Source: Acidovorax sp. A1169 | GTDB taxonomy: Bacteria > Pseudomonadota > Gammaproteobacteria > Burkholderiales > Burkholderiaceae_C | Assembly: GCF_030704685.1 (NCBI RefSeq) | Contig: NZ_JAUZDX010000026.1 | Span: 1 to 64,000, forward strand | Reading direction: 5' to 3' | DNA length: 64,000 nt | Shown: piece by piece, positions 33,201-42,132 of the stretch | Layout: each line of letters begins with the position of its first letter | How positions within the stretch are numbered: the first letter of the stretch is position 1 | Notes under the pieces: model-generated | What the model saw: the letters and a program-made list of their open reading frames with translations, nothing else | Database searches by the model: none | What the model was told of the DNA's origin: nothing | Made by a program: the position numbers and the translations under genes

Positions 33201-33363
33201 GGCGGCGGGGCCCATACAGGACGAAATGGCATGTTTAAAGGATTCAATGCGACATATTTTACTGCGTTGCGGCGGAAACTTCATTCCACGGTTTCTGCAG
33301 CAGTCACAGACAAGTGCAGGCGCCGCGACAAGCCCCATCGACACCACACAAGGAAAGTCAGCA

Positions 33364-34167
33364 ATGCGACACACCTCCCGCAGCAGCCTCCTGCACCGCG
33401 CCGCCACCGCTCTGGCCTTGGCAGCCCTGGCCTGCAGCGCCAGCGCCCACGACGCGCACCACGACAAGTCGCACAAGCCCGGCGCCAAGGACGCCCACAC
33501 CGGCGGCATCCGCACCGCACCGGCGCCCAAGGTCAAACCGGCGTTCGACATCTTCCACACCCGCATCAGCACCGAGGGCAACACCGCCATCTTTCACGTC
33601 GCTGTATCGGGCAAGGCCGGCGCTACCAAGCCCGCCCAATCGGGCAAGCTGGCCGGCAGCTCCGTGTTCTCGTACGTCTGGCCAACCACGCTCGACCCCG
33701 CCACCGTGGGCTTCGAGCCCAAGGCCGGCATCCTGGCGTTCGCCGTTACCTCGCACCCCGACTTCGACGACACGCCGCTGTTCGACGAGAACGGCGACGG
33801 CAACCCCGCCAACGATGGCGGCGTGTGGCACTCGCACTGGGTGGTGCTGCAGCCCGACGACGCCTGCGGCAAGGGCAACCTGAAGGTGGTGGACATCCCC
33901 GCCGGCGCCAAGCCCCGCCTCCCCAAGACCTGGCCCGGCCTGCCCATCCTGATCGACAGCCCCGGCTGGCACCCGCATTTCAGCGGCCAGACGCTGGAGG
34001 TGAAGGTGCCCTTCGACGACATCGGCGCCGTGCAAGCCGCCTCGTTCGACGGCGTGGCCGCCGTGCTGCGCGTGAACGCCAGTGTGCATGCGCCACTGCT
34101 GTGCGTGCCGGATGTGATGAAGGTCGCCTCAGGCGACCTCTCCCTGCCCGGAAAAGTAGACCGCTGA
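33364..34167 (+). CDS. Hypothetical periplasmic protein, 267 residues
   Basis: A signal peptide (HRAATALALAALACSASAHD) with a His-rich start to the mature chain (HDAHHDKSHKPG), which could bind a metal. The rest is strand-rich with Asp/Gly-rich turns (LFDENGDGNPANDGGVWHSH then WVVLQPDD) that look like calcium-binding loops. AAGGAAA lies upstream of ATG 33364. An AhpD-like gene follows 55 bases downstream and an AraC gene diverges upstream, so the three form a likely regulated module. No family name is recognised. Confidence 0.7.
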   Translation: MRHTSRSSLLHRAATALALAALACSASAHDAHHDKSHKPGAKDAHTGGIRTAPAPKVKPAFDIFHTRISTEGNTAIFHVAVSGKAGATKPAQSGKLAGSSVFSYVWPTTLDPATVGFEPKAGILAFAVTSHPDFDDTPLFDENGDGNPANDGGVWHSHWVVLQPDDACGKGNLKVVDIPAGAKPRLPKTWPGLPILIDSPGWHPHFSGQTLEVKVPFDDIGAVQAASFDGVAAVLRVNASVHAPLLCVPDVMKVASGDLSLPGKVDR

Positions 34168-34222
34168 TTCCTTCCCCATCCACTTCTCTTCCGTTACCCA
34201 CTTTGACACAGGAACCACCACC

Positions 34223-34765
34223 ATGAACCGCATTCCCCTGATCGACCGCGCATCCGCCCCCACCAACGTCGCCGGCACGCTCGACGCCATCCACGGCGCC
34301 TTTGGCGCCACGCCCAACATGTTCCGCACGGTGGCCCAGTCGCCCGCTGCGCTCAACGCCATGTGGGGCTTCTTCGGTGCGCTGGGCAACGGCGGCAGCA
34401 TCGACGCGCAACTCGGCGAGAAGATCGCCGTGGCCGTCGCCAACCGCAACGACTGCCACTACTGCCTGGCCGCCCACACCGCCCTGGGCCGCAAGGCCGG
34501 CGCCAGCGCCGCCGAGATGGGCGCGGCGCAGACCGGCCAGTCCGACGACCCGCGCACCGCCGCCGCCCTGGCCTTTGCCCTGAAGCTCGTGGAAGCCCGC
34601 GGCAAGGTGACCGAGGCCGACGTGCAGGCCCTGCGCAGCGCCGGCTTCAGCGACGGCCAGTTGGTGGAAATCGTGGCGCATGTGGCGCTCAACCTGTTCA
34701 CCAACTATGTGAACGTGGCGTTCGCGGTGCCGGTGGACTTTCCGTCGGTGGCGCTGCGCCGCTGA
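34223..34765 (+). CDS. Carboxymuconolactone decarboxylase-family (AhpD-like) protein
   Basis: A 180-residue all-helical protein of the AhpD-like family. The redox-active pair and proton-relay residues are seen in EKIAVAVANRNDCHYCLAAH, with Cys-x-x-Cys and the following His. The middle helix ends with DPRTAAALAFALKLVEARGK and the last part has VNVAFAVPVDFP. Members act as peroxidase partners or detoxifying enzymes. AGGAA precedes ATG 34223. It probably shares a transcript with the His-rich secreted protein. Confidence 0.9.
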   Translation: MNRIPLIDRASAPTNVAGTLDAIHGAFGATPNMFRTVAQSPAALNAMWGFFGALGNGGSIDAQLGEKIAVAVANRNDCHYCLAAHTALGRKAGASAAEMGAAQTGQSDDPRTAAALAFALKLVEARGKVTEADVQALRSAGFSDGQLVEIVAHVALNLFTNYVNVAFAVPVDFPSVALRR

Positions 34766-34848
34766 GAAACCGCTGACATTGCCTGGCGCCTTGCACCTGC
34801 CGGATGCGGCCGCAGGGGCAAGTGGCCGCCCGGGGCCGGCAGGCCTTG

Positions 34849-36381
34849 CTACAGCCGGAAGAACGCCACCGTCTCCACCAGGTCGCGCGCCTGGTGGTTG
34901 AGGCTGCTGGCGGCTGCGGCCATCTCTTCGACCAGCGCCGCATTCTGCTGCGTGACCTGGTCCATCTGGGTGACTGCGTCGCCCACCTGCGACACACCCT
35001 GGCTCTGCTCGGTGCTGGCAGCGCTGATCTCGCCCATGAGATCGGTCACGCGGCGCACGGCCCCCACCACCTCGGTCATCGTGGCACCCGCCTGCTCCAC
35101 CAACGCAGACCCCTGGCTCACGCGCTCCACGCTATCGCTGATCAGCGTCTTGATCTGCTTGGCCGCGTCGGCCGAGCGGCTTGCCAGGCTGCGCACTTCC
35201 GATGCGACGACGGCGAAGCCACGGCCCTGTTCGCCGGCACGCGCAGCTTCCACTGCGGCATTCAAGGCCAGTATGTTGGTCTGGAAGGCAATCCCGTCGA
35301 TCACGCTGATGATGTCGGCAATCTTGCGGCTGCTGTCGTTGATGCCCTTCATGGTGCTCACCACCTGGCCCACCACCTCGCCCCCGCGCACAGCCACGCT
35401 CGAGGCGCTCATTGCCAGCTGGTTCGCCTGGCGCGCATTGTCCGCGTTCTGCTTGACGGTGGCGTTGAGCTCCTCCATCGAAGCTGCCGTCTGCTGCAGG
35501 GCGCTGGCCTGCTGCTCGGTGCGCGCGGACAGGTCGTTGTTGCCCTGCGATATCTCGGTGGACGCGGTCGAGACGTTCTCGGACCCCTCACGCACTTGGC
35601 GCACCACGCCCGCCAGGCTCTGCTGCATGCCCGACAAGGCCTGCAGCAACTGGGCCATCTCGTCCCGGCCCTGGGCGGAGATGCCGATGGCCAGGTTGCC
35701 CTGGCTGATTTGCTGCGCAGCCTGAACCGCCTGCATCACCGGGGTGGTGATGGAGCGTGTGGCCCAAGTGGCAAACACAGCGCCCAGCAGCACGGAGACA
35801 GCCGCTGCGATACCCAGGGCCCACTGGCTCGACACGGTGTCAGCAATGATCTGCTGCTCGAACTCATTGAGCTGATCCTCGGTGTACTTGGCCACAGCAG
35901 CCAGGGACTGCAGGTACTGGTCGGCCAACGGCCGCAGGTCGCGGTCCACCAGGGCAGAGACCTCGTCTCCCGCCTTCTTGCGCTCAAGCAACTGCGCTCG
36001 CGCGCCGACATAGCCAGCGCGGGTCTTGGCCACCTCGGCCAGCAACTGCTTGCCCTTGGCGTCATCGACGAGCATTTCTTCCAGCCGCTTTTGCGCCTCG
36101 CTGGCCTTACCGGAGGTGGCTGTCATGTCCTCGCCCAGCGCCTTGACATAGCCTGTATCGCTGGACTTGAGCGAAGCCGACGCACGCACCCAGTTCAGGT
36201 CGATGGCAGCCTTCCAGCTTTGGGCCAGGGCGTTGCGCTCCAGCTCCACGGTGGCGATGCGCTCGCTGGCATTCTTGAGTTCGGCAAGGCGCCATATGCC
36301 GACCATGGTGATCAGCGCAGTGACCAGCAGTACCAGGCCAAACGCCAGGCCCAGACGGGTTCCAATTGAGAGACGGTTCAT
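34849..36381 (-). CDS. Methyl-accepting chemotaxis protein
   Basis: A 510-residue chemoreceptor. Starting at ATG 36381 it has a first membrane helix (LGLAFGLVLLVTALITMVGI), a four-helix-bundle sensing domain to about residue 185, a second helix (WALGIAAAVSVLLGAVFATW), a HAMP domain and the cytoplasmic signalling domain with the conserved hairpin (AGEQGRGFAVVASEVRSLAS). The C-terminus lacks the tethering pentapeptide. The frame is open another 89 codons upstream but those residues are non-coding. Ligand unknown. A remnant of another sensor gene lies upstream. Confidence 0.95.
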   Translation of the reverse strand: MNRLSIGTRLGLAFGLVLLVTALITMVGIWRLAELKNASERIATVELERNALAQSWKAAIDLNWVRASASLKSSDTGYVKALGEDMTATSGKASEAQKRLEEMLVDDAKGKQLLAEVAKTRAGYVGARAQLLERKKAGDEVSALVDRDLRPLADQYLQSLAAVAKYTEDQLNEFEQQIIADTVSSQWALGIAAAVSVLLGAVFATWATRSITTPVMQAVQAAQQISQGNLAIGISAQGRDEMAQLLQALSGMQQSLAGVVRQVREGSENVSTASTEISQGNNDLSARTEQQASALQQTAASMEELNATVKQNADNARQANQLAMSASSVAVRGGEVVGQVVSTMKGINDSSRKIADIISVIDGIAFQTNILALNAAVEAARAGEQGRGFAVVASEVRSLASRSADAAKQIKTLISDSVERVSQGSALVEQAGATMTEVVGAVRRVTDLMGEISAASTEQSQGVSQVGDAVTQMDQVTQQNAALVEEMAAAASSLNHQARDLVETVAFFRL

Positions 36382-36674
36382 AGATTGCAGTCGATTGATG
36401 AATGGAAGTCCGTCGCCAGAACGCCTGGAGAGGACTGTGCGCCACAGTTTATCTGTTTTTATCATTTTTATCAATAAGACACGCACAAGAAATTTTGGTG
36501 CTGTGGATGACACAGACCCGGCTGAACAAGCAGGTATCAAGAGAAGGCGCAATTCAGGGGGGGAAAAGCGCTGTTTGGCACGTATTTGATGGCCAAAAAT
36601 GGCTTCCGAGGTCACCGACGCGCAACCACGTGGTGCAAGGGTGCCCACAAGGTGCTAAAAATATAGTGAAAAAT

Positions 36675-36693
36675 GGCATTGACAATCATTTTC
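36675..36693. promoter_or_regulatory. Possible Fur-like box
   Basis: GGCATTGACAATCATTTTC agrees with the 19-base Fur consensus at 14 positions by eye. It lies inside a hairpin framed by GCTAAAAAT (36654) and ATTTTTAGC (36698-36706), about 300 bases upstream of the chemoreceptor gene. It could equally be chance in an AT-rich stretch. Confidence 0.25.
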
Positions 36694-36759
36694 AACAATT
36701 TTTAGCAGCTCGGTCTGGTTTTGCGACAGCACCCGTGTCAAAAGCGCAGGCGCCTGGCG

Positions 36760-36928
36760 CTAGGAGCGTGCGCGGCAGAAGGCATCGAAGCGAAACGTCC
36801 GAAAACCGGGGATCGCTGGGTAGTACCGACAAGCCCAGGGTGGCCCCCTGGGCGCCGGAGGTGATACCCGGCGAGACCGGTTTGTCGGGCGTTGCAGCCG
36901 ATGCTCCTTCTGCCGCGCACGCTCCTAG
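36760..36928 (-). mobile_element. MITE-like element, family CTAGGAGC, copy 2
   Basis: A 169-base copy of the element at 20999-21168, in opposite orientation, with the same 23-base terminal inverted repeats. It sits at the 3' end of a broken sensor gene and supplies the last in-frame codons of that fragment. Confidence 0.85.
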
Positions 36929-37124
36929 AGAGCGTGCTCACCACTTCCGCCGTAGCCTGGGAGAAGGCGGAGCCGAGTGCCAGGGATTCTTCGGCTTCGC
37001 GAAAGCGCTTGTGCTTGATCAGCTCGCCCACCCGCCCGACCACCCGGTAGAAGTGCGCGTGGCGGCAGACCAGCTTCACAAACATGCTGCGCCGGGACAG
37101 GCGCTGGGCAACGCCGTAGGTTCA
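36929..37124 (-). pseudogene. C-terminal remnant of a CZB-domain sensor gene
   Basis: On the minus strand the remnant reads QRLSRRSMFVKLVCRHAHFY then RVVGRVGELIKHKRFREAEE then SLALGSAFSQATAEVVSTLS. The HAHFYRVVGRV helix with paired His and the GSAFSQATAEVV end are typical of the chemoreceptor zinc-binding (CZB) domain found at the C-terminus of some chemoreceptors and diguanylate cyclases. A stop occurs just upstream, and nothing of the rest of the protein is present. The MITE-like element follows directly. Confidence 0.55.
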
Positions 37125-37280
37125 TACAACCAGGGCCCCACAATCGCCACGCTCCTGTGGAGCATGCCGCCTCGCCCATACGGGGGATAGAAGGGCCGCA
37201 ATGCACTGCCGACAATGAACAATGGTTACATGCACTTGGCTGGTGCATCGGCATCACCCAGAACAGGAAGGCAGCGGCGC

Positions 37281-38261
37281 ATGCTCAGCAATGCCCACGA
37301 CGAGTTCAACCATTTGCTTCTGGCGCTGTACCGCCTGTCGCTGGAATGCCCCCTGCACCAGTTCCAGGACGAGGCCTTGCGGCTGGTGCGCCGCAGCCTG
37401 GTGTTTGATTCGTGCATGTGGGGCACAGCCACCCAGGCGGCAACAGGCATCGACATCCACACCATCCACCTGCACAACCAGCCGCAGGAAATGCTGGCTG
37501 CCTACGAGGCTATCAAGCACCTGGACACGGCAGCGGCAGAGGTGGCCAAATTCACCACCACCACCCTGTCCTTCCACACAGCGTCATGCTTTTCGGCGCG
37601 ATCCCAGCGTGCGCTAGTGGACTACGGCAAGCGCTTTGAGCAGCAGAACTTCTTCATCAGCTCGACCCAGAACCGCGAAACCAGGTTCACCCACTGGGTC
37701 AGCCTGTTCCGGGCCAGCCCCGACGCACACGGCACCGAGCAGGAACGGCAACTGCTTGCTGCCGTGGCGCCACACCTTCGGCAGGCGCTTGAGCACAACC
37801 GCATACTGCACCTGGGCCGGCTGCACCACCAGTTGGCGCCGTGCGCCGGATTGGCGATTGCCGATGCGCGCGGCATCCTGCACCATGCAGACTCCCACTT
37901 CGAGGATTTACTACGGGCCGAATGGGCGCACTGGAAGCCGCCCGCACTCCCCGGCGTGGTGGTACAGCACTTTGGAAGTGGACAGCCCAAATTCTGCGGC
38001 CGCCTGAGTGTCGTGAGCTGCCGCCCCGAACGCGGCCTGCTGTTTCTGCACGCCCGGCCTCGCCACCGAGCCGACGACCTCACGCCCAGGGAGCTGACAG
38101 TGGCCCGGCTCATGGCCAAGGGAGACACCCACAAACAGGTCGCCGCAGAACTCGGTCGTGCGCCCGCCACGGTACGCAACCACATGCAGGCCATCTACGG
38201 CAAGCTGGAGGTCAACAGCATCGCCGGGCTCATCGAAGAGCTGCGGCGGGTGGCTGCGTAA
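37281..38261 (+). CDS. LuxR-family transcriptional regulator
   Basis: A 326-residue regulator. The C-terminal 65 residues are a LuxR helix-turn-helix: LTPRELTVARLMAKGDTHKQ then VAAELGRAPATVRNHMQAIY then GKLEVNSIAGLIEEL. The N-terminal 240 residues show no phosphoacceptor Asp or clear PAS motif, but have two regions of mixed strand and helix and could be a sensing domain. AGGAAGG lies nine bases before ATG 37281; another ATG at 37215 has none. Targets are unknown; the next gene is the amber-interrupted secreted protein. Confidence 0.88.
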   Translation: MLSNAHDEFNHLLLALYRLSLECPLHQFQDEALRLVRRSLVFDSCMWGTATQAATGIDIHTIHLHNQPQEMLAAYEAIKHLDTAAAEVAKFTTTTLSFHTASCFSARSQRALVDYGKRFEQQNFFISSTQNRETRFTHWVSLFRASPDAHGTEQERQLLAAVAPHLRQALEHNRILHLGRLHHQLAPCAGLAIADARGILHHADSHFEDLLRAEWAHWKPPALPGVVVQHFGSGQPKFCGRLSVVSCRPERGLLFLHARPRHRADDLTPRELTVARLMAKGDTHKQVAAELGRAPATVRNHMQAIYGKLEVNSIAGLIEELRRVAA

Positions 38262-38400
38262 CTGCGTGGCATTGCGCGATTCTGCCTTCACCACAGCGCA
38301 GCAAAAATGATGCATTTGCACCATTCTCCATGCTGTAACGGTTGCATACATTTTTCCCTGTGCGCTGCATTGGCGGCGCCCATTCAAAGGAGAAACGACC

Positions 38401-40083
38401 GTGCCGACAACCATCCCATCCCACGCCCGCCAGTTCGCGCTGACCGCGACCATGGGCATGCTCGCCCTGAGCCCTCTGGGCCTTTCGGCCGCACCGCGCG
38501 TGCCCACCGCAAACGAGCTGTTCGACTGGGCTCAGACTTCACTGCCCACGGTTTTTCCAGGCACCCAGGCCAGCGTGGTGGCACCCGGCTTCTCCTACCG
38601 GGGCCCGTACTCCACCGGCAACTACGTCGGAGTGGAAGGCAGCACCGTCTACGTACTGGGCCCCGCCACGGGCAATGCATTGCAGGCGGTGGGCGCCCTG
38701 GGTGACTTTGCGTGCAGCGTGCACCCCAGCAGCTGCGTCTCCAGCGACACACCGGCCAAGGCGACAACCTTCCTGGCGGGTCTGGATGCGCTGTACGCCA
38801 CCGGCCTGCCCGCCACCGGCGCGCAAGCCTATGCACACCATGACACCTGCTACTTCCACAACGGCGCGACCCGCGCCAGCGAAGTGGCGCGCTTCGATAC
38901 CGACGCCGAGGCACGCGCCAACCTGGCCCGCCGCGTGGGCGCCAGGCGCACGGATGTCGAAGTGCTGGCCGAGCGCAACACCACCAATGCAGACGGCAGC
39001 GCGCGCCGCGAGATCGATGTGCGCTACAACCTCAGCTTTGCCGACGGCATGGTGCAGCGCGGCCTTACCGAAACCCTGATTCAGGGCAGTTCGGCCGGCA
39101 CATCGACGGTAGCGGGTGCCTGCGCCATGGCCCAGAACTCGCAGGACCTTCGGCTGCTGGGCAACTAGCGCATCGTGGGCTTCAATCTCTCTTCGATCAG
39201 CACGGTGTTCAACCGCTTCAAACTGGCCGACGGCACGCCCCAGTCCCCCGCACGGCGCTTTCGCAGCGAGGTCAGGTTCACCGTGACAGACCCCAGCGCC
39301 ACCGCCACCTATGCCACCGTCTCCGGGCCAGGGATCGCTGGCGCCTACAAGCTGGTATCGCCCCGCCTGCTGGCAACGGCACCCGAATTCGCAGGCAAGC
39401 CAGGCAACACGCAAGACCCGCTGCCCGAGGACTCGTTCAGGCTCTGCTGGGCCGCCGGATCTGCCGGCCTGGCCGACGCAGCCGTGGCCGACTGCACCCA
39501 GAACGGCGCCGAGCTCAACGCGCTGCGCGTGCAGAACACCGATGCGGCCGCGCTGGACCAGGCGTTTGGAGCCCTGGGATTCACGGCAGGGGGCACCTAC
39601 ACGCTCAAGGTGTATGCCGATGATGGCTGGAAGACCGTGAACGGCCAGGCCGGCAAAACGCCCATTGCCACCTACCAGACCCGCCTTGCCGCGCTGCCAG
39701 AAAGTGCCGCAGCGCTGGCGGCTGGCACGTCCGTCAATTATCTGGAAGCGACGCTGTCGCTCACGCCTGTGGACATCGCAACCGCCGTGCGCAACAAAAC
39801 GGCGGCGGCGCTGCAGGCAACGATAGTGAAGCCGGCCAAAGCCAGCACGCCGCTGCGCCTGGACAATGTCTACACCTTCGAGCAGGGCCGGGTCACCGCC
39901 TCCAACGCCTACCCCCTGGTGCGAATCGAACGCACGACCTATCCGGCATCCAACGCAACCTCGGTGAATGCCGGCATTGGCGTACCACCCCAGAAAATGG
40001 TTCTCCCGACCACCGCCTAGTTGGGCATCAGCTACAACGACCTCAATGGCCGGGCCGTGCGCAGCGTGGTCACCTTCGACTGA
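38401..40083 (+). pseudogene. Secreted-protein gene with two in-frame TAG codons
   Basis: One frame of 561 codons runs from GTG 38401 (AAGGAG upstream) to TGA 40081-40083. It begins with a signal peptide (FALTATMGMLALSPLGLSAA) and a domain with ANELFDWAQTSLPTVFPG. It is interrupted by TAG at 39166-39168 (GN-stop-RIVGF) and 40018-40020 (TTA-stop-LGISY). Residues on both sides look coding, with no frameshift. Each TAG is one change away from CAG (Gln). Either a decaying gene or one that is read through. A good terminator follows the final TGA. Function unknown. Confidence 0.75.
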
Positions 40084-40102
40084 TTCTTACTCTTCAGGCT
40101 TG

Positions 40103-40144
40103 GCGGGTGGACGGTGCAACCGCGCGCCGTTCACCCGCTTTTTT
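40103..40144 (+). terminator. Rho-independent terminator
   Basis: Stem GCGGGTGGACGG pairing with CCGTTCACCCGC (one G-T pair), a loop of about 12 bases and six T. It ends the amber-interrupted gene and lies where the readthrough product would stop, 20 bases after the final TGA. Confidence 0.8.
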
Positions 40145-40336
40145 CGTTGTGAGGCACGCAAGAAGCTGCCCGCCGCTGAGGCAATGCCGACAGCCACGGC
40201 TGGCGAGGGTCGTGCGGTCGGCACTCACCCTGCTCCCGATGCCGTCCTACGCACCCCGGCGGGCCAGCACGTAGACTGCCTGCTTCCCGTGCCCTGCCTG
40301 GGCACGGATTGCTGCAGCAGCGCACAAGCCCATGCC

Positions 40337-41842
40337 ATGACCCCACCTCCCCGCCACACCCCCAACCGAGACCTCACCCAGGGCCCCATCGCCCGCACGC
40401 TGATCGCCTTTGCGCTGCCGGTGCTGGGTGCCAACGTGCTGCAGTCGCTCAATGGCTCGGTCAACGCGATCTGGATCGGCAACCTGCTGGGCGAAGAGGC
40501 GCTCACCGCCACCTCCAACGCCAACCTGGTGCTCTTTTTGCTGCTGGGCGCGGTGTTCGGTGTGTCGATGGCGGCCACCATCCTCATCGGGCAGGCCTAC
40601 GGCGCGCGCGACATCGAGCGCGCCAAGTGCGTGGTGGGCACGGGCGCCACCTTCTTCCTGGCCGTATCGGCGCTGATAGCGGCCGCCGGCTGGGTGTGGA
40701 CGCCCGAGATCCTGGGCCTGCTCAAGACACCCGAGGCCGCCCTGCCCTTGGCCGTGGCCTACCTGCGCGTGATCTTCGTGGCGGTGCCGATCATGAATTC
40801 CTTTGCCTTCGCCATGGCCGTGCTGCGCGGCTCGGGCGATTCGCGCACGCCGTTTTATTTCATGGCCTTGTCGGTCGCCATCGACGTGGCCTTGAACCCG
40901 CTCTTGATCCGCGGCGCGGGGCCGCTGCCGGCCCTGGGCATCGCCGGTTCGGCCCTGGCCACGCTGCTGGCGCAGGGCATCAGCTTCACCGGCCTGCTGG
41001 TGCTGCTGGCCCGGCGCCACCACCCGCTGTTGCCGGGGCGGCACGAGCTCTCGCACTTTCGCCCCCGGCCGCAGCTGTTGCGCACCATCGTGGTCAAGGG
41101 CGTGCCCATGGGGCTGCAGATGATCGTGATCTCGTCCGCCGCGCTGGTGATGATGGGCCTGGTCAACGGCTATGGCGTGCAGACCGCAGCGGCCTATGGC
41201 GTGGCCGCGCAGCTGTGGACCTATGTGCAGATGCCGGCCCTGGCCACAGGTGCGGCGGTTTCGTCCATGGCCGCGCAGAACGTGGGCGCCGGCCGCTGGG
41301 ACCGCGTGGAGCAGATCGCGCGCGCGGGCGTGCTGTTCAACCTGCTGCTCACCGGCGCGCTGGTGCTGCTGCTCTATGCAGCCGACCGCTACGCGCTGGG
41401 CCTGTTCCTGCCGGGCGACAGCGGCGCCATCGGCGTGGCGGTGCACATCAACAACGTGGCCAGCTGGTCGTTCGTGCTGTTCGGGGTGACCATCGTGATC
41501 TTCGGCGTGGTGCGCGCCACGGGTGCGGTGCTGCCGCCGCTCATCATCCTGTTCATATCCATGCTGCTGGTGCGCGTGCCCTTTGCCTGGGGCCTGCAGG
41601 ATGCCTGGGGCGCCGAGGCCGTGTGGTGGAGCTTTCCGCTGGGCTCGGTCACCTCGGTGGTGCTGGCGGGGCTGTACTACCGCTATGGCGGCTGGCGCAG
41701 AAACTCGCTGGCGGCCCGGCCCCTGAAGGAAGAAGACCTGCCCGCCACCGGCACCGCGGCCGATACCGGCGTGGCCATGCCGGCGATGGACCGCGAGGCG
41801 AACTACGACGGCGCGGCCGCTACTGCAGGCACCAAACCTTAA
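40337..41842 (+). CDS. MATE-family multidrug exporter
   Basis: A 501-residue membrane protein with 12 predicted helices in the two-lobed MATE layout. The N-lobe begins GPIARTLIAFALPVLGANVL then QSLNGSVNAIWIGNLLGEEA; the repeat in the C-lobe begins VVKGVPMGLQMIVISSAALV. The exporter swaps toxic cations for protons or sodium. The start at ATG 40337 gives a polar leader before the first helix; an open frame runs further upstream across the terminator. The C-terminal 40 residues are polar and variable. Confidence 0.93.
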   Translation: MTPPPRHTPNRDLTQGPIARTLIAFALPVLGANVLQSLNGSVNAIWIGNLLGEEALTATSNANLVLFLLLGAVFGVSMAATILIGQAYGARDIERAKCVVGTGATFFLAVSALIAAAGWVWTPEILGLLKTPEAALPLAVAYLRVIFVAVPIMNSFAFAMAVLRGSGDSRTPFYFMALSVAIDVALNPLLIRGAGPLPALGIAGSALATLLAQGISFTGLLVLLARRHHPLLPGRHELSHFRPRPQLLRTIVVKGVPMGLQMIVISSAALVMMGLVNGYGVQTAAAYGVAAQLWTYVQMPALATGAAVSSMAAQNVGAGRWDRVEQIARAGVLFNLLLTGALVLLLYAADRYALGLFLPGDSGAIGVAVHINNVASWSFVLFGVTIVIFGVVRATGAVLPPLIILFISMLLVRVPFAWGLQDAWGAEAVWWSFPLGSVTSVVLAGLYYRYGGWRRNSLAARPLKEEDLPATGTAADTGVAMPAMDREANYDGAAATAGTKP

Positions 41843-42132
41843 AGCCCCGCAGCGGGCCCGGCCCATGGGCTGGGGGGCGCTTTTGCGCCCGCCATCGGGA
41901 GTCCATGGGCCATGCGGTTCATGCGGCCGGGTGACCCTGCGAATTGAAGGGAATAGCCCCCTTGATAACGCCCCCCCTCCACGCAACCTCAGGTACGCTG
42001 CGCCGCTTCAGCGCCCCGACCTTGCTTTTGCGATGAGAAGAGGTCCCCCCACCAAGCATGGCAGTTCATGCCCAGGGTGGGGCCGGCCAGGGGCGGCCAG
42101 CGTTTGCCGAGCGTAATTTTTGGAGTGTTTCA
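41843..42132. other. Intergenic stretch without a clear gene
   Basis: Between the exporter and the secreted-protein gene. GGGGCGC-TTTT-GCGCCC at about 41875-41891 can form a short hairpin. The stretch is otherwise featureless to me; the leader of the next gene shows TTGGAG some ten bases before its ATG. Confidence 0.4.

Noticed and set aside
38401..40083. Genome-wide reassignment of TAG
   Set aside because: Other genes in the window, such as uvrC and the chemoreceptor, end normally at TAG, so only local readthrough or decay is possible.
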